Source: Moniliophthora roreri (lineage: Eukaryota > Basidiomycota > Agaricomycetes > Agaricales > Marasmiaceae). From it: a stretch of DNA of 64,000 nt. The stretch spans positions 62,001 through 126,000 of the forward strand of contig LATX02000192.1 in the NCBI GenBank assembly GCA_001466705.2. Direction: 5' to 3'. The notes under the pieces were generated by a model. It saw only the letters and a list, made by a program, of their open reading frames with translations, was not told where the DNA came from and did no database searches. Positions 46,692 to 59,430 of the stretch are shown here, piece after piece (position 1 is the first letter of the stretch; each line of letters begins with the position of its first letter). The translations under genes were made by a program, and so were the position numbers.

Positions 46692-47109
46692 ATTCGAAAA
46701 GTGGGCCGTTGGGCGCTTAATTCATCTCTTTCTCCGACTTTGACCTCGTTCGCAAGCAAGCCTTGTTCTACTCAAGAGCTCAATCAAAACCTTACTATCT
46801 CTCTGAAAGTGATTCAAATTGGGACCTGGAATTATCAACGGAGTTTCTTTTTCCCTCCGGCTACCTTTTGACGCCTTCCCTCGAACAAGAACCACTAACC
46901 AACCTGTTTCAAGTTAACACGAGCTGAAAAACACGAGTTTGTCCACCACATTTGACATTTTGCGAGTCATTGCCGTCGTGCATCATGCCGCGAGAACCTT
47001 ATCCCTCTCATTTCTACAACAACTGTCGACCAAGGTGACCATTCTCTGTCTGTTTAGTACTTATTTTATACTTACTTGCAGTCGTAGTCTCGAACATAAA
47101 CGCGTGATT

Positions 47110-48900
47110 CAGCAGGATTGGATTTTTGGATCCAAAGTTATCTTCACTCTGGCTGTTTAACGTTTAACCTCCAAAGTTCAACCATCTGGAGTACTCCTAA
47201 TCCGAGTCGAAATATGTGGTCCAAAATTGGACCTCGGTTGGATAATCACGCTGGCACGCTAGATCCCCATATGATCGCGTGTTTGCCCAGGCGGGCGGCC
47301 ATGATGCAAGGAATACACCTGACTCTTATCGTCTTGCTCAGTGTATATGCTACAGCTGCACTCAGATGGATCCTTGGAGACCGGGTGGTTTCGGAGAACG
47401 CTCAATGATAAAAACCAAAGCATTGTGTCGGCTCATGTCAAGACCTCTCATTTTTCCTCATCAGTAATGCGACTTCCATCCTTCGAACCTCCGAAACTGA
47501 ATGTCCCTCGATTCGGAACAGCATCGTGGCGATCATGGTTGTCAAGTTCCTCGTCCAGATGACCCGGTTAGCGCGTTCCGAGTATGACCCAACGTTTGCG
47601 TCACATACTGGTAGAGGTATATAAGAAAGACCAGGTGAACTTTTTTGCCACCCTTCGGTTGCCCTCCCTGATGTCAATCGAGCTCATTCTCCCTTATTCC
47701 CAAACCAGTACGATGTTGGATATGACATTGGCGAAGGCACGACGATGAGATGGAGTTGCGATGTCGTATTAGAGGTGTCTGTATCACGACTCTTGCGGTG
47801 AGTGCGACCATCACCATTGATTGAATCTCCCCCCAAGTAGCCTACAAGCATCTTCGCCGTAGATGGCTGAATATAGAGATATTGTGAGTGCAACATTCCT
47901 GTCATCGTGCTTCAAGTCACACCCTCTTATCATTCTTGAAGCAAAAAAATATCTTAATGATTCCTTGTGCTCGTGACGTACGTCCGTTTCCTTCACGGAC
48001 CAGGTGGGTGCGAGCATTCTCAAGTTTCCTACCGAAGCGATCAGCGACGATCACATTCTAGATGCCAGCACCCCCATTAACTCCAAGCGTCTATCGCCAG
48101 TGAGTGCAACTCTTGTCGTCACCGTGGCTCCTTCGTTGACCTGTCATAACGTGGCTTCGAGTTTTTCTTTCGGGAAGATGCGTATTGGTCACCCTCTCCC
48201 CGACCCAACGTATTGTAGGTCCTGCTGGGAATTTACGACTCCGCAGCCTGCAGGAACAACACTATCAGATGGGATGCAAGCGCAAGAGTCATGCGTCGCA
48301 AGTTTACTCTTTTTGGGTGAAGCAATTGGTGAATGGAAGCAGGTACGTGTTGCTCTCTCCCTAATCCGATCTCAACTCATCCGTCGTGGGTCCTGCTAGG
48401 AACCTTACATTATACATATAAGCTATATGTCGTCTCTAGTAGGACGCACAGATTCCGGCTTGGATAAGACTTGCTATTTATTTTTGGGATGGTGTAGCGA
48501 CCATGCAAGATACAATCGCCACAGCGTCGGATCGATGTACAGGACTCGCGATTTGGATTGTTTGGTATCGGGAAAGGACGTATTATTCGGTGAGTCATCG
48601 CTCTTGTCTCTTCTTCCCCAGTCAATCAAAACGATCGTCATCGATATCGAGAGTAGTCTCTTTTCTAACAAGTTTAGGCGAGCCGTCGGGGTTTTTTTTT
48701 TTTTTTTGGCTCAACGTTGCCCCACAATCTTCCGTCTTCCATAGCCCTGAAAAGGACTAGCCCCCAGCATATCTTCTTCAAGCCAGGCTCACGACCTATC
48801 GCTTCCGCTCTCAATATATATCCTCCATTGGTGGATATTCACGTACCCGAAAGGACACGATTGTACCGTAAAATCCTTCAAGGTGTTTCTATTTCTCCGC
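47110..48900 (+). repeat. Large inverted repeat, left arm (contains decayed or unrecognised multi-exon gene)
   Basis: Reverse complement of about 56090-58515. Exon-like pieces are conserved between the arms, for example VGYDIGEGTTM followed by LDVV or CDVV and LEVSVSRLLR before GTGAGT at about 47802, and RFNRHSVGSMY / RYNRHSVGSMY before a shared GTGAGTCATCGCTC or GTGAGTTATCGCTC donor. No full model or family could be assigned. Confidence 0.75.
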
Positions 48901-48934
48901 CAGGGCCCAGCACTGTCTCCATTCCCAAATTTAC

Positions 48935-48957
48935 CTCTCTCTCTCTCTCTCTCTCTT
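48935..48957 (+). repeat. (CT)n microsatellite
   Basis: Dinucleotide run next to the end of the left inverted-repeat arm. Confidence 0.9.
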
Positions 48958-49309
48958 TCCCCGAGTTCCACTGGAAAACCATACTCCTTGGTCTTGGGGC
49001 AATCTCGGCGCGCGCGCGCCCCCAAACCCCCGCTTCTCTTCTCCTGTAGGGCCGTAATCCGTAATTGCGGCGATGATTTATTTGAAAATGTAACGGATGT
49101 TCGGAATTCACGATGTAGAAATCGTCATGGTCATCTTTTGCATCGTCTACGCCTACGCCACAATCATTATCCTTCCCTAGAATCACTCTCTGGAGCTTTC
49201 ACGTGTTGAAAACGCATCCCCCCCCCACCCCCCCTCTCTTCAAAACACACGCACACACATACTCTCTCTATCCCTATGCTTCCTAGTCCCAAAAATCCGT
49301 CGGTTTCTC

Positions 49310-49950
49310 AGAAATATAGCCCGAACAGGTTCGCGCCATATACAAAACAAAAATATTCAAGCAAAGAGTATGGCGACGCGCGATGATCACGCGGTATGAA
49401 ATCACGTACTACTTGCAGTAGAATCTCTCTTCCCAAGAAATGGGGGTAACATTGGGACCTACAAAGTATCATCATCAGCTGATCTCCGTCTTGTTGGGCA
49501 AGTTCCCACCTGATTCTACATGATCACCTGCGAGATTTTTATAAAAAAGCGAGAGGGCAGAGGTCTTTTTTTTTTCTTCTTCTTCTTCACCCAATGCTCA
49601 GACTTTACGCTTATCTTTTTTTTTTTTTTTTTGCTTCGCCCAGCTCCCAGCTCCCAGTTCCCAATTTCGCGTTATGCACGAACGATTAGAGATGAAGGAA
49701 GAACGTTAAATGCAGGAAATGTTCCGTCCGAGGTAGGTACGCGTTATATTACGGTTCTTTCGACCCCTTACATTCCTCATTAAACTGGGCGCAAAAGGCA
49801 ACTGTCGCCCGACTCAATTCGCCCAGAGACCTGTCAATGTGATGAGGTTGTTTACGGGTACCCCGCTACGCTGTTTCCTTCTGACCGGATCTTCATTTTA
49901 GCTATAGAGCGGTATATAAACGTTGAATGTTAAACCCTCTCCTCCCCCTC
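49310..49950 (+). repeat. Duplicated intergenic segment, copy b
   Basis: Partner of 44330-45100, with a longer T-rich tract and a conserved element at 49374-49400. Confidence 0.6.
49374..49400. promoter_or_regulatory. Conserved GACGCGT..GATCACGCCGTG element, site 4 (diverged)
   Basis: Reads GCGACGCG, CGATGATCACGCGGTATGAA. It is the most diverged of the six and is not linked to a recognisable small gene. Confidence 0.45.
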
Positions 49951-50520
49951 TGGGATGCTTCCTTGTCTTGAGCTGATCACCTGTTCTCAGGGTCACTGGC
50001 TATTTATCTCTCTCTCCACCACACTCGGAGGGTTTTCTTTTTCTCGTCATCTGAATGGTCACCTGCTGACCCCCCAGTGGGTTGCGAAATAGCGCGTGAG
50101 GATAACGTTTGACGCTGATCTTTCATATGAACGGTCACATGAAGGATGTCGTCGTGTGTTATAAAGGGGGGGCGCATTCATGGTTAACATCCCGCTTTCC
50201 ATTCCAATTCACACTTGACATTTGGCTAGTACTCTATTCGTTCCAAGCTCCGAAGTATGTTCCTTTTTGAAGCAAGGCGGGATTCATTGTCTTCTCTCTC
50301 TCGGACACGAGGGGGCTCAAGTGACTTGGGGACTGGTGTACGCGTGAGCGATCAGCTGGTTATGGGGGTATATAACCCGGCCCTGATTCAGACTCTGAGG
50401 CTGAAGAGCCCATTGGGCCTTTTCCCCCCTAACACTACGGTCTACCAATGCTTGCCCTAGGTGCTCGACTCGCTTGTGGAAGAAGAAGAAGAAGATGGTG
50501 ATGTGCTGGTTGGTGGATAA

Positions 50521-50912
50521 AGGCGTCAAGGTGTGTAATACTCCTTTCTCTCCCGAGTCCTCATTCTACGTCCGTATGGAGTTTTCCGCCTCACTCGAGC
50601 ACCTCCCGTTATCATGATTCGGATTTCAGGTATTCGCCGTTTGGGGGGATACGTTACCATCATCGGGCAGTTGCGTTGGAGTCACTGTTGTTGAGAAGAG
50701 ATCCTATGGTATAGAGCCGAGAAAGGCGTCAAGGTGTGTAGTACTCCTCTCTCTCCCGAGCTCTTGTGCCAACTTAAAATACGTCCGTATGGAGTCTTCC
50801 GCCCCACGACTCACTCGAGCACCTCTCGTCATCATGGTTCAGTGGATTTCAAGTATTCGTCACTTGGGGGGGATGCGTGTTGTTGAGAAGAGATGTGGTA
50901 TATAGAGCCAAG
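50521..50912 (+). repeat. Tandem direct duplication of about 200 bp
   Basis: Unit 1 (50521-50723) and unit 2 (50724-50912) both begin AGGCGTCAAGGTGTGTA. Both contain TACGTCCGTATGGAGT, CACTCGAGCACCTC and TGTTGAGAAGAGAT. No gene is evident. Confidence 0.75.
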
Positions 50913-52036
50913 GTATGCCCCTTTGTCAAGGAACGTGGTTTCACACACGAATGACCCAGATTCTGAAAGGGGTACCTCTAGGGCTCAATGGCGCAAACAC
51001 ATATCACGGCTTAATCTTAATTTGGTCTCCCTGGGCGCCTGCCGCAATTTCTCTTGACCATTAGGTTAACCTCACACTCGCGTATCTCTATTTGGAAAGC
51101 GCTCGCCACCGTCAGTGACAACGCAAATGTTCCGCCTGACACGCCCTGGTGACTGGTCTGGTGGACGATCAGCTGGTGCTGGAGGATGAGATATATAATC
51201 TCTGTCCCTCTACACGAACTCTTTTGTGATTGTTCTCCATTCTTCCTTCCCTACACACCCAGGACGAGTCAACCTTTCTTTCGGGCGCTCGCCCCGCTGA
51301 CATCATCGATATCGTCAAGACCTACATCAAACTCTCACTTCTCTCGCTGGTATGCAACCTCCATGATCCATTGCCAGCATCCATTCCAATCGCAGACATC
51401 CATCCATCGACCCAGCAAATCGCACCAAAGGGCTATACCCTACACCCTAAACCCTGAGGAAGGCGGAGGGCGGAATAAAGTTTTTTTGAAACGCGTGTGT
51501 GGGGTAAAAAAGATGGGCGATGCGGGGTAAGTATCAAGATCCTGCCGACGCCGATAGCCAATAGAGGATGGAGGAATATGGAATTTTGGAAATTGGTGTC
51601 GGCGAGTGGATCCGTGTGCGTGATGTTCGGATTGATTCGATTTTATGCAATTGGTGGTGGTAGGCAGGCGAAGTGGATTTGTTTGTAGAATTCGGGAGCG
51701 CAATGGCATATGGATCTTGTGTTATTGATGTGCCTTGGAGGAGAAAGAAGGGGGAACCACGCTACTACAAAAAGGCGGCCGCGGTTTTTTAATTTCCATT
51801 TGGAGAAGACATGTTTCTGATCAGATATTCATTTATTTATTTAATTTATTTTTATTTTATTTATTGGGGCTCCGCGTGGGGTAAAATGATCTGATTTGGC
51901 ATTGTTTTGGATGAATTTTCCCACATTGACACTCTTTTGCCCGCCGCCTCTCAATCTCCCCAAACGTCTTCTTCCTCGTCCTCGTCCTCGTCCTCCTTCT
52001 CCTTCTCCGTCCTCCTCCTCCTCTCCCCTTCCCGTC
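50913..52036 (+). other. 5' region of the bHLH gene
   Basis: No independent gene is supported. The last 120 nt are a C/T-rich tract, probably 5' UTR. An in-frame upstream ATG at 51896 would add a Pro/Ser stretch encoded by this tract and is considered less likely as the start. Confidence 0.4.
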
Positions 52037-54237
52037 ATGTATACGCATACTTACAAACACCAACCTCACATTCGACAGGAAGGTTTCTCAGTCGATCCTA
52101 CCCATCCATCAGCCAATGACTATTCCAACGATCCAATGGATTTTGGTTCCATGACTCGAATGGACTTTACAGACGAATTGGCCTCATTAATGGGTGCTGC
52201 TTCTCCTCCTCATCCTTCTCAACAACAACAATCAAACGAACGCTCAACTCAAAGTCCAGATCCAGCATCATACAAAACACACAACATCTTTGACATGTCG
52301 GCAAACACCACACCTTCAACAACAACGACGACAAACTTTAATTCTACCGTCCCAGCTCTCAATTCTTCTATGCGTTTCGAACCTCATGGTTCAAATGACG
52401 CTTGGAGACACACTCCCAGTCCCATCGAAGGCAGGAGCGAATCTCGATCACGCAGTCGTCCTCCTCCTCCCCCCGCAGGCGCAGGTGGCACCACTTCCAA
52501 CTCGTCCACCAACACAAACGGTACCGTCGGTCCAACTCGAACAACTCGTACCCGTAGAGGAAGTAGCGCTGCAGGCGAATACGGTCGTCCAAACGCCATC
52601 GTCATCCCCGGTACTCGTAATCACGGCCATGGCTTATCTTCCCCTCTATCTTCCAGCGCAGCTACAACCAGTGGCTCATGGCTTGGTCCAGCTTCCCCCG
52701 CCAGCGAGTTTACATTGCCTACTCCCGATTCGTTGCATCATCATTCCCTTCATTCGTTGCATAACCACCATCACACTCATAGTCAAAACCATAGTCAATA
52801 CTATGGAAACGGTCATGGTGCTTATGGATCGTACAACTCCAATACGGGGAGTAACGCCTACTTTGGTGGTGGTGCTGGTGCTGGCGCTGGCGCTGGTGGT
52901 GGTGGTGGTGGCGGTAACAATGGTGGTACAAGCATGTCACCACAAACCGAATATCATCTAACGACTCCTTCGACGTCGTTACCCGTTCAAGGGAACATTC
53001 ATCAACATATCGGGGGTGGTGGACATCCCCATGGACATCATCGTTCAACATCTGCTTCTAATGCACCCGCTCCTCCTACGTCAGGAGCGGGAGCGACGCC
53101 TACTTCGGCACAAAATATGACGCCAGCTGAAAAACAAGCTCTAGCCGCGTCTGAAAAGAGGAGAAGGAGGAGAGAATCGCATAATGCCGTAGAGAGAAGA
53201 CGGAGAGATAATATTAATGAAAAAATTAGTGAATTGGCAACGTTGATTCCGGAGGATATGTTGGAGGGTGGTGTTCCTTGTACGTGTCTTTGTTTACCTC
53301 TTTCTATGCGCCACTAACATGGATTTTGGCTTTTTTTGTTAGCAGTAAACGGTGCTCCACAACCCATCGCACCGTCAACGTCCGGTGACTCGCCTACTTC
53401 ACCTACAGGTGATAATCTCATGTCGCCTTTGGATGATTCGGTATCGAGTATGTGGGGTGATTTAACAGTGACCAAGAAGGAAGATTCGAATGGCATGTTT
53501 GGTGAAGATATCTTGTCGACTTCTATACCTGCTACTTCACCGACGAATGGAAACGGTGGTGGTGGTGGTGCTAATGGTAGTGGTGGTGGTGCAGGTGGAG
53601 GCGTGGTGAAAGCGAACAAGGGTATGATTCTGAGAAAGAGCGTCGAGTATATTCGGTATGTTCTACCCCATTTCGATGCGGGCGGAGTGTTACTAACGGG
53701 TCCGTGCGTGTGTGTTATAGATACCTCCAACACGTCGTCCAAACTCAAAATGCGCGCAACAGACAATTGGAACAAGAGTTGGCGCAGTATAGGCCTAGCA
53801 ATGGTAATAACAATGGCAATAATTCGCCTTCGCAAGATGGGTTTACTACCTCGACTACTACCGCCACTTCAGCTGGATCCTGGACAGGTATCGAAGGTGC
53901 CGGCTATGCCGGTTCGTATCGTATGCTTGATCCTATGCCTGAGGAAACCACTACCACCACTACGACGACCACGACGCAAAACGAAATTAAAGGCATGGTT
54001 TCTCCCGTTTCACAACCTGCCAGTGGGAGTACGCCTTCTTCCGTTGAAGATGACGATGATGGGGATTCGGATTATGAAGATTCTGCTAGGAGTGGAGGAG
54101 GAGGCAGCAAAAAGGGGAATGGGAGTGTGGTTAGGGGGAGGAGGACGAGTACGAGGAGACGTAATCCCAAGGCTGTAGGAGTGGGAGAGGATGTGGATAT
54201 GGGGAGTGCGGAGGAAGGGGTTGGGATGGTTGAGTGA
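52037..54237 (+). CDS. bHLH transcription factor with extended loop
   Basis: Exons 52037-53279, 53343-53655 and 53721-54237 give 690 residues; an alternative acceptor 3 nt downstream (TTAGCAG) would drop one residue. The N-terminal 370 residues are low-complexity (Ser, Thr, Gly, His, Pro). The basic region and helix 1 (about 371-404) read KRRRRRESHNAVERRRRDNI and NEKISELATLIPE, and helix 2 (about 504-525) is NKGMILRKSVEYIRYLQ, continuing as a coiled coil NRQLEQELAQY. The Glu-Arg pair in NAVERRRR predicts E-box binding. The loop between helices is about 100 residues of Ser/Gly-rich sequence instead of the usual handful, reminiscent of yeast Rtg3. The C-terminus is acidic then basic. It is the central gene between the arms of the large inverted repeat. 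Its targets are unknown. Confidence 0.9.
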
Positions 54238-56089
54238 GTGAGTGGATGTGTGTTTCATAGTCATCTTTGCTTTCGTTGGACATATATATATATATATTTT
54301 TTTACTCTTTTTCTTTCTTCGCCTCCGCTTCACGCTCTCATTCTCTGTATTCTATTATATATGTTACCTTATGCATACGTTTCCTGCTTTCCTTTCTTAC
54401 ATGACAAATACGTTTTTTTTTCTTTTTCGCTTCGCCTCATATCATCTCTCGTTCGTTTGGTGTACACAAATGCCCTCCCTTTCCTTCCTGCTGTTGTTGT
54501 CGTACTTGAATGATGAATCAAAAAAGTGTATTATATATACTCTTTGTTACTTTTTACCTTCGCAATTATGTTACTGCAATGCAGGGTTGAATCGAATCGA
54601 ATCATTTTTTATTTTACTTTATTACACGTGTGAATCAAGAAATCAGGGTACATATTTTGTGGTCTTTTGTTGTTGAGATGGAAACGCGAACGCGAGTGTG
54701 TGGGGGTGCGGGGGGTAGGAGGTACCAAAGTTTTTTTTTTTTTGCTACGAATTGATGATCCCATCTCACCATCTCCCAAAAACCCCAAGAGTTCTAATCC
54801 TCCCCCCCCAGAAAATGTTACCGTAGGGAAGAGAAATACTCCGTAGCTTGGGGGGATCGGAAAGTTCGGCACGTAAGCCACACCAATTCCACCATTCTAC
54901 ATTCCACACACACACACACAAGATTTTTATGGGCGCTTTAGGTTCGCGTTTACGTTGGACCAATCGATTTTTTTTTTTTTTGTTTCTTTTGACAGCGAGG
55001 TTGTCAATGACAATTTGAAAAAAAAAAAAAGAAAGAAAACTTAGGAACGGGAACTAACATGTGGTTCCAAGGAACTCTAAATTCTCTCTAACAGCAAAAT
55101 CAAGTTTTGTTGTTGTTGTTGTTGTTGGTTCTATATAAGCTTCGCGGTGGTTTTGAGAACAATCTTCGGAGCGGAGAAAGAGGCCTCTTTAGACCTTGTC
55201 GATCGTCGATATGGAGCTTATAGAAAAAAAGTTTACAATGATTGCGAGATATCCTTTTTGATTGTTAGAACGGCCCGACGGCGTCCCGTTTGTCCAATCG
55301 CAATCAAAAAAGAATGTGGAGAAAGAGATGGACAGCAACAACCCCCCCTCTTCTCCTTCCCCCCCCTTCACGCACACACACACCCCCCCCCCCCCCCCCA
55401 TCAAAAAGAAGCGAAAGATCGTAAGATGAAAGAAGAAGCACCAAGGAGACGGGAAAGAAGCGAAGCCATCAGTGGACATGTTTTTTCTGATGGGTTTGTG
55501 TAGTTCGGGTGTATATTGCCGATTCGGATATTCTAGCGGGAAAACAGCATACCAAGTGCGTATGTATGTGTTGAGGGAGCGGAGGGGCAGTGGGGGGGGG
55601 GGGAGAGATGCAAATGTATAACATTCACTCCAAAAAAAAAAAAAAGGTCCAGAACCCAGAACCCAGAACCCAGAACGATGATCGTGGCGTAGTATATACT
55701 CAGTAACTGCGGGAGAAAGAGAAAAAAAAAAAAGTGGACACGATGACAAGATGTTTCCATGATGAACCCATTCGGGTAAACTTCCGAAGATCCAGGAAAT
55801 CACCGTTAATGAGCAAATTACATTGAGTGGAGAGAGAGAGTCGAGAATCGAGAATCGAGAACCGTAATGTCCGTCCGATTGTAAGACGGAGATGTTTTGA
55901 CGGTGCCACGGGAGAAGAGAAGCCAAGCCAAGTTTGTTGGGCTGGGGGAGCTGGCGAGTTGGCAGGCAGGCGTGCGCCGAAATTGCCGTAGGAGGTCGAG
56001 ACTCGAGATAAAAAGGCCAGGAGAGCTTGAGTGAAGAGTGAGATAAATTTGGGAACGGAAACAAGAAGCGATCTGAGCTGGCGGAGAAG
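54238..56089. other. Low-complexity intergenic region
   Basis: Homopolymer runs of T, A and C, a (TTG)n run at 55111-55128 and short CA runs. No gene is supported. Some open frames on both strands are made of these runs. Confidence 0.5.
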
Positions 56090-58515
56090 CAAGGATCATC
56101 TTGGAGGGGTTTACGGTAGCGAGGGCAGACAATCGTGAGCTTTTTAGTGTCCTTTCAGGTACGTGAATTCCAAGGAAGATCCACCATATGTTTGTGTGTA
56201 TCTGCAATTGAACCATCAAGAAGGCATATATTTAGATTTCAAGTTGCGGAAGCGAGCTAGTAGACAAGTCGTGAGCTTAAAAAGCCTGAAAAAGATATGC
56301 TAGAGTCTAGTACTTTTTAGGGGCTTGTGGAGAATCCCTTGACAGGCATGTAAAGCAGCCGGAAGACGGAAGATTGTGGCGCTGCGTTGAGCCAAAAAAA
56401 TCCGACGGCTCTCCTAAACTTGTTAGAAGAGAGACTACTCTCGACATCGATAACAATCGCTTCGATTGAGTGGGGAAGAAGGGACAAGAGCGATAACTCA
56501 CTGGATAATACATCCTTTTTCGATACCAATCAAATGTCCAATCGTGAGCCCCGTACATCGATCCGACGCTGTGACGATTGAATCTTGCATAAACCCAGTA
56601 TCCCAAAAAGTAACGAGTCTCGTCCAAGCCCTGCTCATGAAATCTGTGTATCCTACAGTCGGAAAGGTAGAGACGACATACAGCTCATGACTATAATGTG
56701 AATTCCCAGACGGACGAGTTGGGGAAGAAGAGAAAAGAGCGATGACTCACCGGATAATACATCCTTTTTCGATACCAATCAATTATCCAATCGTGAGTTC
56801 TGTACATCGATCCGACGCTGTGACAATTGAATCCTGCATAAACGCAGTGTCCCAAAAGTAATAAGTCTTATCCCAAGCCTGCTCATGAAATCGGTGCGGC
56901 CTACTATGATCGGAAAGGTAGAGACGACATACAATCCATGACCATGATGCGAATTCCCAGACGGACGAGTTAAGATTAGGGAGAGAGAGAGAGTAACACG
57001 TACCTGCCTTCATTCGCCGATTACTTCCCCCCTCACAAAGAGTAGACTCGACCTCTCGCGTGCTCGCATCCCATCTGATAATGCGTTATTTATCCCTGCA
57101 GACTGCGGAGCTGTAAATTCCCAGCAGGACCCACGATACGTTGGATCGGGGAGAGAACGACCGATACGCATCTTCCTGGACAGAAAGACTCAAGGCCACG
57201 TTATGACAGGTCAGAGATGGAGCGACGATAACAAACTGGCAGTAGGACGCTTGGAGTTAATGAGGTGCAGGTATATAGGGTGTGATCATCGCTGATCGCC
57301 TCAGTAGGAAATTTGGGAATGCTCGCACCTATCTGGTCCATGAAGAAAAAGGACGTACATCACAGCACCAGAAACCATTGAAATATTCTTGTGATAGGAG
57401 GATGTGACTTGGGAGAACGATGACAGGTATGTTGTACTCACAATATCTCTATATCCAGCCATCTACGGGGATGGTGCTTGCAGGCTACTTGGAGGAAATT
57501 TAACTGTCGCACTCACCGCAAGAGTCGTGATACAGACACCTCTAAGACAACATCGAGACTCCAAGGCATCGTCGTGCCTTCACCAATGTCATATCCAACA
57601 TTGTCCTGATTTAAGGGTAAGGGAGAGTAAGCTCGATCAACATCAGGGAGGGGCAACCGAAGGGTGGCAAAAAAGCTCACCTGGTCTCTCTTATATACCC
57701 TCCCACCAGTATAAGGTCCATATGTGACGCAAACGTTGGGTCATACTCGGAGGTAAGGATTTAATATGTCGGAACACGCTAACCGGGTCATCTGGACGAG
57801 AAACTTGACAACCATGATCTGTTCCGAGTTGGGGGTCATTCAATTTCGGAGGTTTGGTGGATTGAAGTGGAGTTGATTGGAGTCGCGTTGCTAATGGGGA
57901 AGAATGAGAGCTCTTGACATGCGCCGACGCAGTGCTTCGTTTTTTATCCTCGAGCGTCTTCTGGAATCACCTGGTCTCCGAGGATCCACCCGAGTGCAGC
58001 TGTTGCAGCATATACACTGAGCAAGACGATAAGAGTCAGGTGTATTGAATGAATTGTTCACCTGGACTGAATGCGATTGCAGGGGTGCAATTGTCACCGA
58101 GTCAGCAGGCGTACAGACGACGATCCACCTGAGTGAGCTGGTAGCACATAAGCTACGAAACAAGACCATGAGCCAAGTCAGGTGTATTGAACACAAGCAA
58201 GTTGCTCACCTGAGCTGAAAACGCGATCACCTGGGGTCGATCAGCCATTGACAGCAAATCAAATGTCGAGTTTCAGACGTGTTGTACAGAGACAAGCTAG
58301 TACGTTGTTGTTGTCGTCCCCTTGGCATCATGGCCGCCCACCTGAGCAAACACGCGATCGTACTACTATATGACGGTAATGGGGATCTAGCGTGCCCAGC
58401 GTGATTGTCCAACGATATTCGTGCTCGAATATACCTACATTTGGACCATATATTTCGACTCGGATCAGTCGTATTCTAGATGGCTGAATGACAGATGATA
58501 AGACGGGAGACAATT
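56090..58515 (-). repeat. Large inverted repeat, right arm
   Basis: Reverse complement of about 47110-48900, longer because part of it (the segment with RHSVGSMY and its neighbours) is itself repeated at about 56300-56700 and 56710-57010. Relative to the left arm it has frame-breaking indels, for example about 10 extra nt in the exon before VGYDIGEG, so at least this side is decayed. Confidence 0.75.
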
Positions 58516-58713
58516 TGGATCCGTTCTGCGTTTACTTACACGTTCGGTTTAACGATTGAAAGCATGCCAACGAGATCTGCAGATCAAATGCCTATCAGGA
58601 GCGAGCACGAAACGAATGGGGAAAGAGCTTGAGCCCGCTTCGGTCAACGGTCGATAATGGGAAATCAGAGGTCAAGAAGGTTAAGCGCCCAAAGGGCGGG
58701 GTTAGGAAAGATT

Positions 58714-58737
58714 CTCACGCCGTGATGCTACGCGTCA
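58714..58737. promoter_or_regulatory. Conserved GACGCGT..GATCACGCCGTG element, site 5 (inverted)
   Basis: Reads TCACGCCGTGAT, GCTACGCGTC, in reverse orientation to sites 1-4, about 100 nt upstream of small gene 3. Preceded by AAGCGCCC, the complement of GGGCGCTT at sites 1 and 3. Confidence 0.55.
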
Positions 58738-58837
58738 GCGTGGACATATTGGAGAAGCAGTAGTAAAGTACTGATTAGCGTTGTTCATAATGGTACGACT
58801 ATCCTATTGATAAGCCTCGCAAGCTACAACTGAAATC

Positions 58838-58991
58838 ATGAACAAAGAGGAAATCATACTAGTCGTTATTCTTTCTGGTAGGTCTCCCCGAGCCAGTACT
58901 AGTAGTTCTCAATGAACTTATTCGCGTAGTTTTCTTTCTTGGCATTATCTGCATCATAACGAAGGAGTTTTACAGCTCTGTGAAAATGTGA
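58838..58991 (+). CDS. Tiny single-pass membrane protein, copy 3 (truncated)
   Basis: Exons 58838-58877 (40 nt) and 58930-58991 give 33 residues: MNKEEIILVVILS joined to VFFLGIICIITKEF, then a stop. The tail found in copies 1 and 2 (GRGGS..SQS) is still recognisable in the DNA just after the stop (GGGGTGGTAGTAGTGGG), so a small indel has cut the protein short after the membrane helix. The TATA element is degenerate. It lies about 440 nt upstream of a tRNA-Ala on the same strand, as in unit 1. Confidence 0.5.
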
Positions 58992-59430
58992 AGGGGTGGT
59001 AGTAGTGGGATTCCACAAAGTGTTGGCCCAGCCCAAGCCTCTAGTGTGTTTAATTAAATAATCAATTTTGCAGCATTGTTACAGAGCTCAAGTTCTCACA
59101 CAGAATCCGATGAGGATCGATTTTCACCTGTAATGAAAGCTAAAATACCTACGTCTATTGTGTCATTCAGGGCTGAGATATATACAATTGACTGTACCGG
59201 AAAAAAGGTTTCCAAGTCGATGATTGCAGCCAATGTAAAAATTGGCCTTGTGTGCAGATGAGGATCCAGCGCGCTTGTTCAGCAGAGTTGACATCCGGAT
59301 CTGGGTGGATGAACCCGAACTTTTTTTCGAATTGATGAGCAGTCGATGTTAGGGGTCAAAGGTAAAGGGCGCTAGAGAGCACGATATGCAAATACAATTG
59401 AGCATCAAGGTTTTGAACGCAGTAGATTAT

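Noticed and set aside
52194..52961. 255-codon frame overlapping the bHLH gene
   Set aside because: Composition reflects repetitive triplets of the real frame; no motif, and the bHLH frame is unambiguous.
55147..56064. Frames of 118 and 291 codons on opposite strands
   Set aside because: Built largely from homopolymer and CA/CCC runs; no motif or splice support.
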